Assembly (NCBI GenBank): GCA_963781065.1
Contig: CAWAET010000017.1
Location: 62,001-126,000 of the forward strand
Source of the DNA: CALZJC01 sp963781065
GTDB lineage: Bacteria > Acidobacteriota > Thermoanaerobaculia > Multivoradales > JAHEKO01
Reading direction: 5' to 3'
Length of the DNA stretch: 64,000 nucleotides
A model generated the notes under the pieces. It ran no database searches and had not been told where the DNA came from. It worked only from the letters and a program-made list of their open reading frames with translations. A program made the translations under genes and the position numbers. Positions within the stretch are counted from its first letter, which is position 1; each line of letters starts with the position of its first letter. Below, one piece after another: positions 54,836 to 63,954 of the stretch.

Positions 54836-56662
54836 TCACATCATGCTCGCCCACACGTCCGAGGTGTCGGCCAGGGTGACGCGTTCCCCGACGCGGAGAG
54901 CGGCGAGATCGATGGGGAGATAGGTGGCGCCATCCCACCGGAGGAACAGCAGGCCTCGATCCTCGAGGGGTCGGTCGAGCTCAAAGCGCACCGCAGCGAC
55001 GTCATTCTCGCTGGAGGTCAGTTCGAGAACCGTGGCTGTCACCGGGGCCTTGTCGTAGACCGTACCGGTCCCGGGAATGCCTGGCGAGCGGAGCATTTTG
55101 GCGAATATGTTGGTCAGCCAGCCCTTCCGATCGGTACGGATGACGAAGCTCCGCTCATCTGAGCGCTCGACGGTTGCGATGCCGTTGAGGGCCGAGAGAA
55201 CCCGCACGTCCACCGCCCGACCCACGTAGAAATCGATGATCGGCGGTGGATAGAACACATAGAAGAGGCCCGGAGCGTTGAGCAGCAGCACGTGCTCGGG
55301 CTGCCGCTCCTGGACATGAGGCACCGCGGTTGCCACGTTCTCGCGCACGCTCTCCAGACTGGGCAGGTACATGAACGGATAGGCGGCCGACAGGATGATG
55401 CCGGGCACCAGGACGACGACGAGCACTGCCCAGCCGACGGCGCGGGTCAGGCCGGGCGCCGGCGACGCTTTGGAGGCGACCCGGCGGGCTATGGGGCCGA
55501 TCTCGACGAGGAGCATGGCGAGCAGGATGCTCGAGCCGATCGCCGGGAGGTAGAGCGCTCGCTCGCTGGCCCCGGCGCTCATCTGGGGGATCAGGGCCAG
55601 GAAGAAGACGGCCAGCGCCCAGAGCGCAACCGCGCTGCGGCGCAGCCACCAGAGGCCGGCGACGAAGACCGCGAACAGGACAGCGCCGGCCACCGCCAGA
55701 GGCGGAATGGTGCCCGGCATGAACATGGCAAGGCTGGGCGGCACGGGCGACAGAGCCGCCAGCCACATGACCGGCACGTGCCACGCGAGTTGAGCCAAGA
55801 ACCGACCGGGATCCGTGAACGGGTCGATGTAGAGGCCGCTGCTCAGCCCGCCGAAACCGAGGGCCTTGAAAGCCACCAGATAGGCGACGAGGACGACGAG
55901 TGGCGGGATCCAGGACAGCCGATCGTCGAGGAATCCGACGGCTCGAGCGCGCAGCGAAACGGCAGACGTGGCCGACGCGTCTTCCGCGCGCCCACGGGGC
56001 ATCAGCAGAGTCATGAGCACCAGCAGCAAAGGCGCGACGACAGCGCTCTCTTTCGACAGCAACGCCAACACCAGGGCAGCGACCGAAACTGCCAGCTGCC
56101 AAGGAGATCTCTTCCCCAGCCAGGCGGCGTGAGCCGTCAGCGCCACCATGACGAACAGCGAGCAGATGAGGTCGGTCAGGGTCGCGATCCAGCCCACCGT
56201 CATGCTGTGGTCTTCGCAGGCGAGAAAGAACAGGCCGGCCAGCAGAGCCAACAGCGGCCGGCCGGTCAGCCGACGCACGAGGAGGAAGAGGATTCCCGCT
56301 ACCAGGCCGTGGGTGACGACCGCGAGCAGATGCAGCGGCAAGGCCCGCTCACCGAACAGTCGGATCGAGCCCTCGAAGATCAGCGAGGGCACCGGTCGCC
56401 AGAAGACTCCCAGATCACCGCCCTCGAACCACCAAAGGCCGGACATGGCCGAGATATCCTCGACCGCCCAGAGGCCCAGCCACCGCGAGAAGGGCAGCGG
56501 ATCCTCTCTCAAGTAGTTGAGAAAGAAGAACTCGTCGGCCTGGAAACCGCCCAGCAGGTAGAACCAGTTGAGGCCGAAAGAGACGAGGATGAAGCACAGC
56601 ACGAGCAGAGCCTCGCGCCTCAGCCACGGGATCCGCTCTCTCGGCCGGGCTGGATTCGTCAT
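54836..56662 (-). CDS. polytopic membrane protein, GT-C glycosyltransferase-like
   Basis: A 608-residue protein with about 11-12 membrane helices in the first 460 residues and a C-terminal exported domain of about 150 residues. The first extracytoplasmic loop carries an acidic GFQADEFFFLNYLRE motif placed like the catalytic Asp/Glu loop of GT-C enzymes that use polyprenyl-phosphate sugars. Other marks are EDHSMTVGWIATLTDL, SKESAVVAPLLL and SAGASERALYLPAIGSS. The C-terminal part (RSFVIRTDRKGW, VTATVLELTSSENDVAAVRFELDRPL) is beta-rich. Length and topology fit family-39-like mannosyltransferases, but I recognise no exact family. Transcribed opposite to pckG and fumarase. Confidence 0.7.
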   Translation of the reverse strand: MTNPARPRERIPWLRREALLVLCFILVSFGLNWFYLLGGFQADEFFFLNYLREDPLPFSRWLGLWAVEDISAMSGLWWFEGGDLGVFWRPVPSLIFEGSIRLFGERALPLHLLAVVTHGLVAGILFLLVRRLTGRPLLALLAGLFFLACEDHSMTVGWIATLTDLICSLFVMVALTAHAAWLGKRSPWQLAVSVAALVLALLSKESAVVAPLLLVLMTLLMPRGRAEDASATSAVSLRARAVGFLDDRLSWIPPLVVLVAYLVAFKALGFGGLSSGLYIDPFTDPGRFLAQLAWHVPVMWLAALSPVPPSLAMFMPGTIPPLAVAGAVLFAVFVAGLWWLRRSAVALWALAVFFLALIPQMSAGASERALYLPAIGSSILLAMLLVEIGPIARRVASKASPAPGLTRAVGWAVLVVVLVPGIILSAAYPFMYLPSLESVRENVATAVPHVQERQPEHVLLLNAPGLFYVFYPPPIIDFYVGRAVDVRVLSALNGIATVERSDERSFVIRTDRKGWLTNIFAKMLRSPGIPGTGTVYDKAPVTATVLELTSSENDVAAVRFELDRPLEDRGLLFLRWDGATYLPIDLAALRVGERVTLADTSDVWASMM

Positions 56663-56818
56663 GGAACCCTCCCCCCGCAGCCTACCGCCCTGCCCACGCC
56701 TCCCGCCCACCTCTTCAGGCGGCGCACGGCGATGCCTCGCCAGGTAGCCTGGATACCGGCACCGCGTCACGCTGGACGCGATCCACAGCCGCCGGAAACC
56801 TTCAAAAAGGAGGCTCAG

Positions 56819-58427
56819 ATGGTCGACTTCGCGTACGAGCCCCTCGCCAGCTTCGGAGAGGACGACACCGAGTACGAGCTGCTGACGAGCGACTTCGTCG
56901 CCGTCGAGAAGTTCCACGGCGAGGAAGTCCTCGTCGTGCAGCCCGAAGGCCTGACCTTCCTGGCCGAAAGAACGATGCACGACGCGTCGTTCTTCCTGCG
57001 CGAGTCGCACAACGCCAGCGTGGCCGCCATCCTGAGCGATCCCGAGGCGTCGGAGAACGACCGCTACGTGGCCCGGGCCATGCTCGAGAACGCCGTGGTC
57101 TCGGCCGAAGGCCGGCTTCCCCTCTGCCAGGACACCGGCACCGCCACCATCGTGGCCAAGAAGGGCGCCCGGGTGTTCACCGGCGGCGGCGACGAGGAGG
57201 CCCTCACCCGGGGCGTCTTCAACACCTACACCACCGACAACCTGCGCTACTCGCAGACGGCGCCGCTGAATCTGTACGAGGAGAAGAACACCGGCACGAA
57301 CCTGCCGGCGCAGATCGACCTCTACGCCGCCGACGGCGACGAGTACAAGTTCCTCTTCATCGCCAAGGGCGGCGGCTCGGCCAACAAGACCAGCCTCTAC
57401 CAGCAGACCAAGGCGCTGCTGAATCCCGAGACCCTGCTGCCCTTTCTGGTCGAGAAGATGAAGAGCCTGGGCACGGCCGCCTGCCCGCCCTACCACATCG
57501 GCTTCGTCATCGGCGGCACCAGCGCCGACTGGGTCATGAAGATGGTCAAGCTGGCCACGACCGGCTACTGCGACAACATGCCCACCAGCGGCGACGCCAC
57601 GGGCCGCGCCTTCCGCGACCTCGAGCTCGAGCAGCAGCTCCTGGCCGAGAGCCGCAAGATCGGCCTCGGCGCGCAGTTCGGCGGCCCCAACTTCGCCCAC
57701 GACATCCGCGTCATCCGCGGCCCGCGCCACGGCGCCTCCTGCCCGGTGGGCATGGCCGTCTCCTGCTCGGCCCACCGCAACGTCAAGGCCAAGATCGACA
57801 AGCACGGCCTCTGGATCGAGAAGCTGGACAAGAACCCGGGACGCTGGCTCGACGAGCGCGACCGCGACCGACGCCAGCGAGCCGGTGAGCATCGACCTCG
57901 ACCAGCCGATGGAGGCCATCCTGGCCGAGCTCACCAAGTACCCGGTCAAGACCCGCCTCTCGCTGACCGGCACGATGGTCGTCGGACGCGACATCGCCCA
58001 CGCCAAGATCAAGGAGCGGATCGACGCCGGCGAGGGCATCCCGGAGTACCTCAAGAACCACCCCATCTACTACGCCGGCCCGGCCAAGACCCCCGAGGGC
58101 ATGGCCTCCGGCTCCTTCGGCCCCACCACCGCCGGCCGCATGGACTCCTACGTCGACCTCTTCCAGTCGCTCGGCGGCTCGAAGGTCATGATCGCCAAGG
58201 GCAACCGCTCCCAGGCGGTCACCGACGCCTGCAAGAAGCACGGCGGCTTCTACCTCGGCTCGATCGGCGGCCCGGCCGCCGTGCTGGCCCAGGACAACAT
58301 CACGAAGGTGGAGGTCCTCGAGTACCCCGAGCTGGGCATGGAGGCCGTCTGGAAGATCGAGGTGAAGGACTTCCCGGCCTTCATCCTGGTCGACGACAAG
58401 GGCAACGACTTCTTCCAGGAGCTGTAG
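56819..58427 (+). CDS. fumA: class I (iron-sulphur) fumarate hydratase (one frame break)
   Basis: Read across a +1-type break near 57865, the product is about 536 residues with both Fumerase (alpha) and Fumerase_C (beta) domains fused. Alpha-domain features include LPLCQDTGTATIVAKKG (first cluster Cys), ACPPYHIGFVIGGTSADW and GRHGASCPVGMAVSCSAHR-type Cys-containing segments. The beta domain includes RLSLTGTMVVGRDIAHAKI, YYAGPAKTPEGMASGSFGPTTAGRMD and KGNRSQAV. The enzyme hydrates fumarate to malate and contains an oxygen-sensitive [4Fe-4S] cluster. The frame before the break ends GRWLDERDR and resumes TDASEPVSIDLDQPM. ATG 56819 follows AAGGAGG. Confidence 0.9.
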
Positions 58428-58559
58428 CTCGGCGACTCTCGGCCCTGGCGGCGGGGCTCTGACTCACTCCTGAGCCGCCCGCCCGACTCTCGCTTGGGGT
58501 AGAGTCGCAGGCCATCCTTCGCCGCCCGAGCCATCCACAGTCCGCCGGAGGCATACCCG

Positions 58560-59441
58560 ATGCAGAAGCTGCTCGACTCGATCGACGTCTCACAACTCAT
58601 GACCCAAGTCATCGCGTTCGTGCCCAGGCTCGTCGCCGCGCTGGCGCTCCTGGTCATCTTCTGGATACTGGCGCGCGTGCTGGGGAAGGTCCTGCGCCGC
58701 ATCATGACCGGGGCCGGGATGGAGAAGGCGTTGATCGGCCTCCTGGTCGACAACATCCTCTATTACGGGGTGATGGTCTTCGGCCTGGTCATGGCGGCCG
58801 CGCAGCTGGGGATCAACGTCGGGGCCGCTCTGGCCGGCCTCGGTGTGGTTGGCCTGGCGCTGGCATTTGCGGCCCAGGATTCCGTGGCCAACGTGATCTC
58901 CGGCATCATCATCTTCTGGGACAAGCCGTTCGTGGTCGGTGACTGGATCAAGGTCGAAGATCAGTTCGGCCGTGTCAACAACATCACACTGCGCTCGACC
59001 CGCATCCGCACCCCACGCAACACCTATGTCGTGATCCCCAACAAGGCGATCATCGACGCCGTGCTCGAGAACCTCAGCCAGCACGGCGAGCTGCGTGTCG
59101 ACGTTGCCGTGGGTATCGCCTACAAGGAAGACATCCTGGCCGCGCGGCGCGTCCTGCTCGAAGCGGTGAGCAAGATCGAGACGGTCAAGAGCGACCCGGC
59201 GCCCGACGTGGTGGTCGAAGGGCTGGGAGATTCGAGCGTCAATCTGCAAGTCCGGATGTGGATCGACGCCGCCAAGGACCGGCAGGGCACCTACTTCAAG
59301 GCCATGGAAGCGGCAAAGCTGGCCCTCGACAAGGCCGGGATCGAGATCCCGTTCCCGCACCTTCAGCTGTTCGTGGACGACGTCGAGGAGCGGGTTTGGC
59401 ACAAGGCCGCGGCGCTGCGCTCCGGCGCGCCCCGCAGCTGA
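58560..59441 (+). CDS. mscS: small-conductance mechanosensitive channel (MscS family)
   Basis: A 293-residue MscS-type channel with three N-terminal helices. The pore-lining TM3 has LAGLGVVGLALAFAAQDSVANVISGIIIF (Ala/Gly repeats), followed by the beta domain (FVVGDWIKVEDQFGRVNNITLRSTRIRTPRNTYVVIPNKAII) and the C-terminal alpha/beta domain ending in GIEIPFPHLQLFV. It opens on membrane tension during osmotic downshock. ATG 58560 follows CGGAGGC. The length equals the minimal MscS form. Confidence 0.93.
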   Translation: MQKLLDSIDVSQLMTQVIAFVPRLVAALALLVIFWILARVLGKVLRRIMTGAGMEKALIGLLVDNILYYGVMVFGLVMAAAQLGINVGAALAGLGVVGLALAFAAQDSVANVISGIIIFWDKPFVVGDWIKVEDQFGRVNNITLRSTRIRTPRNTYVVIPNKAIIDAVLENLSQHGELRVDVAVGIAYKEDILAARRVLLEAVSKIETVKSDPAPDVVVEGLGDSSVNLQVRMWIDAAKDRQGTYFKAMEAAKLALDKAGIEIPFPHLQLFVDDVEERVWHKAAALRSGAPRS

Positions 59442-59488
59442 ATCGTGCGCCCGGCTGCCGGCATTCTTGTGCCGATCAGATCGGACGC

Positions 59489-60478
59489 TCAGCGCCGGGG
59501 TGGGCGGCCTCCGAGCCAGCCTCGCTTATAGAACACGAGAAGGATCGTCGCGACCACGCTCAGCATCGCACCGAGCAGGATGAAATACCCTTTGTGGTAT
59601 CCGAGCTCGGGTATGAACTCGAAATTCATGCCGTAGATTCCCGCCATGAAGGTGATCGGGACAAAGATCACCGTCACGATCGTCAGCGTTTGCATGATCT
59701 GGTTCAGGCGGTGGGCGGAAAGCGAAAGATAACCGTTCATGAGGTCGTCCGTCAGCTCGTAGTACAGGCGAGCGAGACTCAGCAGGCGGTCGAGCTGCTC
59801 TTGCACGTCCGTCAACTCGTGATCGTGCCCCCCGAGCTGCGCTGGCGTCTTCGAGCGAGCGGACGAGAAGACCTGCGCGTGATATTGCAGGATGCGGAGC
59901 ACCTTCTTGAGATCGCCCTTTTGGCGCACAAGCTCTGCCAGCAGCTCGTCGTTCGGCTTCTCCAGCATCTCGGTCTCCATCTCCTCGAGCCGCTTCTCGA
60001 CGGCGAGTAGCAGGGGCAAGAAGCGGTCGGCCACCGTGCGGCAGAGCAGCAGCGCCAGGCCGGCGGGAGAAAACTCCGGCGCAATCGCGCCTGATGTCAG
60101 CTCGGAGAGGATTCTTTCGCTGCTCAAGGAACGTCCGGAGCTGCGGGTGACCAGGAAGCGCTCGCCGACGAACAGCGACAGCTGAATGGTCCCGAAATCG
60201 AGTGACGTCGAAGTGGCGTCCAGGCCCTTGAGCAGGATGAAGGTGTTGTCCTTGAACGGCTCGATCTTCGGCGGATGCCGCTCGCGCAACGCATCGGCGA
60301 TCGCCAGCCGGTGCACGCCGAAACGGCTCGCCAGGAGCGCCGACTCGGACTCGGCCGGCTCCTCCTCGAGCGCGACCCAGATCGTGCTCTGCGCTGACTG
60401 ATCCCACTCGTCGATCAACTCCGCTCCGCCGTCACGCAATTGCCCGCTGGCTGGGTCGTAGAGTACGGCTCGTAGCAT
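59489..60478 (-). CDS. corA: CorA-family magnesium/divalent cation channel
   Basis: A 329-residue protein: N-terminal cytosolic alpha/beta domain (GTIQLSLFVGERFLVT), a long helical stalk (RLEEMETEMLEKPNDELLAELVRQKGDLKK), and two C-terminal membrane helices with the invariant GMN signature in FMAGIYGMNFEFIPELG. It ends in a basic tail after VVATILLVFYKRGW. It forms a pentameric Mg2+/Co2+ channel. ATG 60478 follows GAGGAGG. It is convergent with mscS. Confidence 0.93.
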   Translation of the reverse strand: MLRAVLYDPASGQLRDGGAELIDEWDQSAQSTIWVALEEEPAESESALLASRFGVHRLAIADALRERHPPKIEPFKDNTFILLKGLDATSTSLDFGTIQLSLFVGERFLVTRSSGRSLSSERILSELTSGAIAPEFSPAGLALLLCRTVADRFLPLLLAVEKRLEEMETEMLEKPNDELLAELVRQKGDLKKVLRILQYHAQVFSSARSKTPAQLGGHDHELTDVQEQLDRLLSLARLYYELTDDLMNGYLSLSAHRLNQIMQTLTIVTVIFVPITFMAGIYGMNFEFIPELGYHKGYFILLGAMLSVVATILLVFYKRGWLGGRPPRR

Positions 60479-60641
60479 GGTATTCCTCCTCGGGTCGAGT
60501 GCCGAACGCCTGGAAGAGGCGCGGCCTCGAGCCTACAGCAACTGGGATGAACTCCCACTCCGGTGCTGACAGCACTACTTCACCCGAGTGCGGAAGCGAT
60601 CCCTGCCAGTCCCCGGCGAGCGGCTCTCGACAATCTTCCTT

Positions 60642-61343
60642 TTAGGAAAAGGGAAAACCCGGGTCCAGCCTTTTGGCGCCAATGGGCGGGTCTGCCTTAC
60701 CGGTGAGCGGCTGCCTGAATGTGATCTTGAAGATCACCAACTCGTCTATGTACTCGCTATAGTCCCACACTTTTCCCAATGGATTGCGGATCCCATTCTG
60801 AGCCATGATTGCATCCAGGGCCTCAGCTCGCTCAGCCTGGTTTTCCTTGTTGCTCTCCAGTATCGAGACCGTTCCAAAACCGATCACCGACCGGTAGCTC
60901 TGCCCAAAATGGCAAGGCTTTTCCGGATCATCGGGATGCTTCAATCCCTCGATTTGAGTTGTCTCGAAACAAACACTGGCATGTTCCTCGATCAGTCTGG
61001 TCTTGAGCCCCTCACATTCGGTCTTCCTGGAATGGAGATAGATCTTCTTGTGCTTGAAGCTATCGCCTTCATTCTTGTAGGCGTATCCCATCGGGATCAC
61101 ATACGGCATGGGCAAGTACTTCTTGGCGAACCGGGAAGGTGTCCCTTCAACCGTGGCCTTTACCCGCCGAATCTCCCCGGTAGTATCCACCAGAGCGATT
61201 CGGCAAACCGTATTTGCCGCGAGAATCTCATCGATCTCTTTGGGATCTTGAATGTATTTTGCGAGGATAAACTCTTTCAGCTCCCAAGGCTCCGAAGCTT
61301 TATCGGACGGGCGCTTTGCGGAGATTTCAGGCGGGACTCCCAT
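60642..61343 (-). CDS. pyridoxamine-phosphate-oxidase-like FMN-binding protein, AT-richer than its surroundings
   Basis: A 233-residue protein. ILAANTVCRIALVD and PYVIPMGYAYKN form the start of the FMN-binding split barrel; KKIYLHSRKTECEGLKTRLIE, ASVCFETTQIEG and CHFGQSYRSVIGFGTVSIL match the NimA/PNPOx-like flavoprotein group. These include nitroimidazole reductases and many uncharacterised proteins. The gene is visibly richer in A/T, especially at third codon positions, than everything around it, pointing to recent acquisition. No mobile gene or att site is obvious at its borders; a CCCATAAG word is repeated just upstream of the start. Confidence 0.72.
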   Translation of the reverse strand: MGVPPEISAKRPSDKASEPWELKEFILAKYIQDPKEIDEILAANTVCRIALVDTTGEIRRVKATVEGTPSRFAKKYLPMPYVIPMGYAYKNEGDSFKHKKIYLHSRKTECEGLKTRLIEEHASVCFETTQIEGLKHPDDPEKPCHFGQSYRSVIGFGTVSILESNKENQAERAEALDAIMAQNGIRNPLGKVWDYSEYIDELVIFKITFRQPLTGKADPPIGAKRLDPGFPFS

Positions 61344-61535
61344 AAGTTGCTCCCATAAGTGTCAGGACCGACTGGCTGGCCGGAAACGAGGCCGAGGGCT
61401 TCTTCAAGCTGGCCCGGGGTTCCCAGGTGAACTCTTGTCCCGGGTCGCTCCTCCCCAGGCTTCACACAGCGGAGCAGTACGTCAACACCCTCAGGGGTGG
61501 GAAGTCAGGCCCGCTCAGGTCCCAGGACCGCGAGG
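61344..61535. other. intergenic segment with possible gene relic
   Basis: On the + strand the frame from 61358 reads RTDWLAGNEAEGFFKLARG, then VNSCPGSLLPRLHTAEQYVN, and is coding-like but has no start and runs on into antisense of the CNNM gene. It may be the tail of a lost gene next to the acquired FMN protein. No function can be assigned. Confidence 0.25.
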
Positions 61536-62801
61536 TCAGGGAGACGTCTCCTTCTCGGTCTCAACCCCATCGGTGGGATCGGCGAGGATCGACAGGCGGA
61601 CGCGACGGGCCCGGTGCTGGCGCACCTCGAGCACTTCGGCCTCAAGTTCGTCGAGACGGATCTTGTCTCCGACTCTCGGAAGGCGGCCGAGCTCGGATGT
61701 CAGCAGGCCCGAGAGCGTAAACACACCAGGCCGCCCGACCCATATCTCGAGCTCCTGATTGAGCCGGGTGAGGGGTAGCTGACCCTGGGCGATCCAGGTT
61801 CCGGCGTCGCCCTCGACGAGCTCCGGCTCCTCGGCGTCGAACTCGTCCTGCACCGCACCAACGAGCTGCTCGATCACGTTCTCGAGGGTGATCACACCCA
61901 CCGCCGAGCCTAGCTCGTCGACCACCAATGACATGTGCGAGCGGCTGGACTGCATCACCCGCAGCACTTTTCGAATCGGTAGGAGATCGGGGAACCGCTC
62001 GAGCGGCCTGGCGAAGGTGTCAAGATCGACGATCTCGTCACGGGACGAGCCGACCAGATCCTTGACGTGGATGACACCGACAGCGTCGTCGAGGGAGCCC
62101 CGGCAAAGTGGGTATCGGGTGTGCTTGCGCTCGTCGACCACACTCAGACACCGGTCGAGGGACCAGCCGGCGTCAATCGTGACCACCTCGTGTCGCGGCA
62201 CCATGATCTGGCGGACCGTGGTTTCGTCGAACTTCAAGACCGCGGTCAATAGCTCGAGCTCGGTCGGGCTCACCTCGCCCTCTTTGGCGCCGAGCTGGAT
62301 CATGGCGAGGATCTCCCCCACCGTGGTGACCGGGGCCGAGTGGCCGCGAGTGACCAGCGATGAGAGCTTCTCGGTGACCCATATCGCCGGAGCCAGCGCC
62401 TTGCGGATTGCGAGGAGGGGCCACACCAGAAACGGCCACAGGCCTCGCCAGTGGACGGCGCCGTAGGTCTTCGGGAGGATCTCGGCGAACATCAGGATCG
62501 CAAAGGTCAGCCCGACCGAGAAGAGGGGCACGGCCCCGACCCCGAGCTCGCTAGCGGCGAGCATGCCGGCGATCGTGGCTCCGGCTGTGTTGGCGATCGT
62601 GTTCAGGATGAGGATCGCGGCCGTCGGCTCGGCGATCTCTCGCTTGAGGGCGAGGAAGGCCTCGGCGCCCTGAACATGCCGTCCCTGGGCTCTCGCCGCT
62701 TCGAGAGTGGCGACCCGGGTCGAGTAGAGGGTCGCCTCGAAGAGCGAGCAGAAAGCCGACACGAGCAGGGTTACGGCGACGACGGTCAGAAGAAGGCTCA
62801 T
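61536..62801 (-). CDS. CNNM/CorC (HlyC-like) transporter protein
   Basis: A 421-residue membrane protein. The DUF21/CNNM transmembrane domain (about 1-150) has SAFCSLFEATLYSTRVATLE and EILPKTYGAVHW. A CBS pair (about 195-325) follows with IMVPRHEVVTIDAGWSLD, HTRYPLCRGSLDDAVGVIHVKDL and LVVDELGSAVGVITLENVIEQLVG. A C-terminal CorC_HlyC domain ends the protein (LSGLLTSELGRLPRVGDKIRLDEL). The family includes Mg2+ exporters regulated by nucleotides bound at the CBS pair. With corA 1 kb away the window holds genes for both uptake and efflux of divalent cations. Confidence 0.88.
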   Translation of the reverse strand: MSLLLTVVAVTLLVSAFCSLFEATLYSTRVATLEAARAQGRHVQGAEAFLALKREIAEPTAAILILNTIANTAGATIAGMLAASELGVGAVPLFSVGLTFAILMFAEILPKTYGAVHWRGLWPFLVWPLLAIRKALAPAIWVTEKLSSLVTRGHSAPVTTVGEILAMIQLGAKEGEVSPTELELLTAVLKFDETTVRQIMVPRHEVVTIDAGWSLDRCLSVVDERKHTRYPLCRGSLDDAVGVIHVKDLVGSSRDEIVDLDTFARPLERFPDLLPIRKVLRVMQSSRSHMSLVVDELGSAVGVITLENVIEQLVGAVQDEFDAEEPELVEGDAGTWIAQGQLPLTRLNQELEIWVGRPGVFTLSGLLTSELGRLPRVGDKIRLDELEAEVLEVRQHRARRVRLSILADPTDGVETEKETSP

Positions 62802-63025
62802 GGCTCAGCTCCCGTAGTTTCAGAGGGTCTTCGAGGGGCGGCCGTCGAGGAGCACGGCCCGCAGGAAGGCATGGGGCGGGTCGTGAGGATATCGCGAATC
62901 CGACCGAGCCAAAGGCCGGGCCACCGATCGTAGCGTTCTGGATTCCATGCAAGACCACGCTCAACTGGCAAAGGCCTGCCTTCGCGACGGAGGGCTCGCT
63001 GAACCGGACGGCGCCCTCAGCCGTG

Positions 63026-63271
63026 TCAGTCCCCGGCGAGCTTGCGCTCGAGTTCCTCTAGCGAGACCGTCGCTTCCCCTCGCCGGTCCTCGATCAGCTT
63101 CCAGAGCTCGGAGCTAGTCTCCAGAACCACGGTTTCCCAATCCTGGCCTTCTACCCCGACGAGGACTGCGGCCGGCTGGCCGTGCCGCGTGACCACGACG
63201 CGGTCGTCCTGCGCGGAGTCCACCGCCTTCTTGACGCTCTTTTGAAGGTCTCGCACAGTGACTGTCTTCAT
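63026..63271 (-). CDS. Phd/YefM-type antitoxin
   Basis: An 81-residue protein whose N-terminal dimerisation/DNA-binding fold is clear: MKTVTVRDLQKSVKKAVDSA, then DRVVVTRHGQPAAVLVGVE. It ends in an acidic helix (SELWKLIEDRR, SLEELERKLAGD) that would wrap the toxin. It is second in the operon after the RelE gene, the ATG overlapping the toxin stop (ATGA). Toxin-first order is the reverse of most phd/yefM loci. Confidence 0.85.
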   Translation of the reverse strand: MKTVTVRDLQKSVKKAVDSAQDDRVVVTRHGQPAAVLVGVEGQDWETVVLETSSELWKLIEDRRGEATVSLEELERKLAGD

Positions 63272-63573
63272 CGGATCTCCTCCGTCGTGAGGTGCGGCGG
63301 CTTCCGCCTCACGGCCCGCACGAACACCCGCCGGTCCTCCTCGGCGACATCGTAGAAGACGCGATAGTCGCCGACACGCAGCTGCCAGATCGGCGGCACC
63401 GCCTCGAAGGGAGGTACCAGCTTGCGCAGCTGCTTGAGGTGTTTCGTGGGCCTGGTCGGCTCATGGGACAGCTTCCGCTCAATCTCGTCCAGGATCCTCT
63501 GGCGCTCGCGGGCGCGTAGCTTCTTCACGTCCTTGACGACGCTGACCGCGAAGCGAACTTCGTACACGCACAT
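63268..63573 (-). CDS. RelE/ParE-superfamily toxin
   Basis: A 101-residue basic protein: YEVRFAVSVVKDVKKLRARERQRILDEIERKL, LRKLVPPFEAVPPIWQLRVGDYRVFYDV and a C-terminal RRVFVRAVRRKPP. The VGDYRVFYDV block with a Tyr and Arg is the RelE core; typical members cleave mRNA on the ribosome. The start may be ATG 63573 or the GTG two codons later. The start codon lies inside the palindromic operator described separately. Confidence 0.85.
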   Translation of the reverse strand: MCVYEVRFAVSVVKDVKKLRARERQRILDEIERKLSHEPTRPTKHLKQLRKLVPPFEAVPPIWQLRVGDYRVFYDVAEEDRRVFVRAVRRKPPHLTTEEIR

Positions 63574-63586
63574 ATGTTTGCATATG
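63571..63586. promoter_or_regulatory. CATATG-tttg-CATATG palindrome, likely operator of the toxin-antitoxin operon
   Basis: Two CATATG half-sites separated by four bases form an inverted repeat that includes the toxin start codon (complement of 63571-63573). This is AT-rich in an otherwise GC-rich region. Autorepression by the Phd-type antitoxin at such repeats is known for the family; the binding itself is inferred. Confidence 0.5.
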
Positions 63587-63954
63587 CAGACTCTCAGGGC
63601 AAGGCCGCCGGCTACCGGAAGCCCGCGCCCACTCGGGCTGGGCGGGCCGGCGACTCAGACCAACTGGCCCTGTCGAAGGGAAGACGCTCGTAGACCCCGG
63701 AACGAAGCGAGGTCAGGATCTCGGGCACCTCTTCCTCGGCGGCCAGGAAGAACCAGGCGGCGAGGACGAACTCGGGCTGCCAGGTGGCCAGGCCGGGCCG
63801 GGCCCTGGCGCCTAGTCGGCACCTAATCGGTAGTTGCCACCCCGCCGGGTGGTGCCTGCTTCGTCATCGACAACCTAGCCTAACCAAGCTACCTGACACG
63901 CAGGAGAGTTGCGAGTTCTCCTGCTTTCAAATGCCGGCTTCTGAGGACCAACCC
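63587..63954. other. intergenic region, possible gene fragment
   Basis: No complete gene is supported. On the minus strand, 63810 to 63612 reads in one frame ATWQPEFVLAAWFFLAAEEE, then VPEILTSLRSGVYERLPF, ending at a stop (63612-63614). It has no start codon, as a truncated gene would. A short inverted repeat CAGGAGA/TCTCCTG lies at 63901-63923 before the last gene start. Confidence 0.3.

Noticed and set aside
55292..58462. 1056-codon + frame spanning the antisense of the GT-C protein and fumarase
   Set aside because: Only the fumarase part from 56819 has family motifs. The upstream part is the complement of the membrane protein gene.
63422..63826. 134-codon + ORF at the right end
   Set aside because: It begins inside the antisense of the RelE gene and its translation has no domain-like features.
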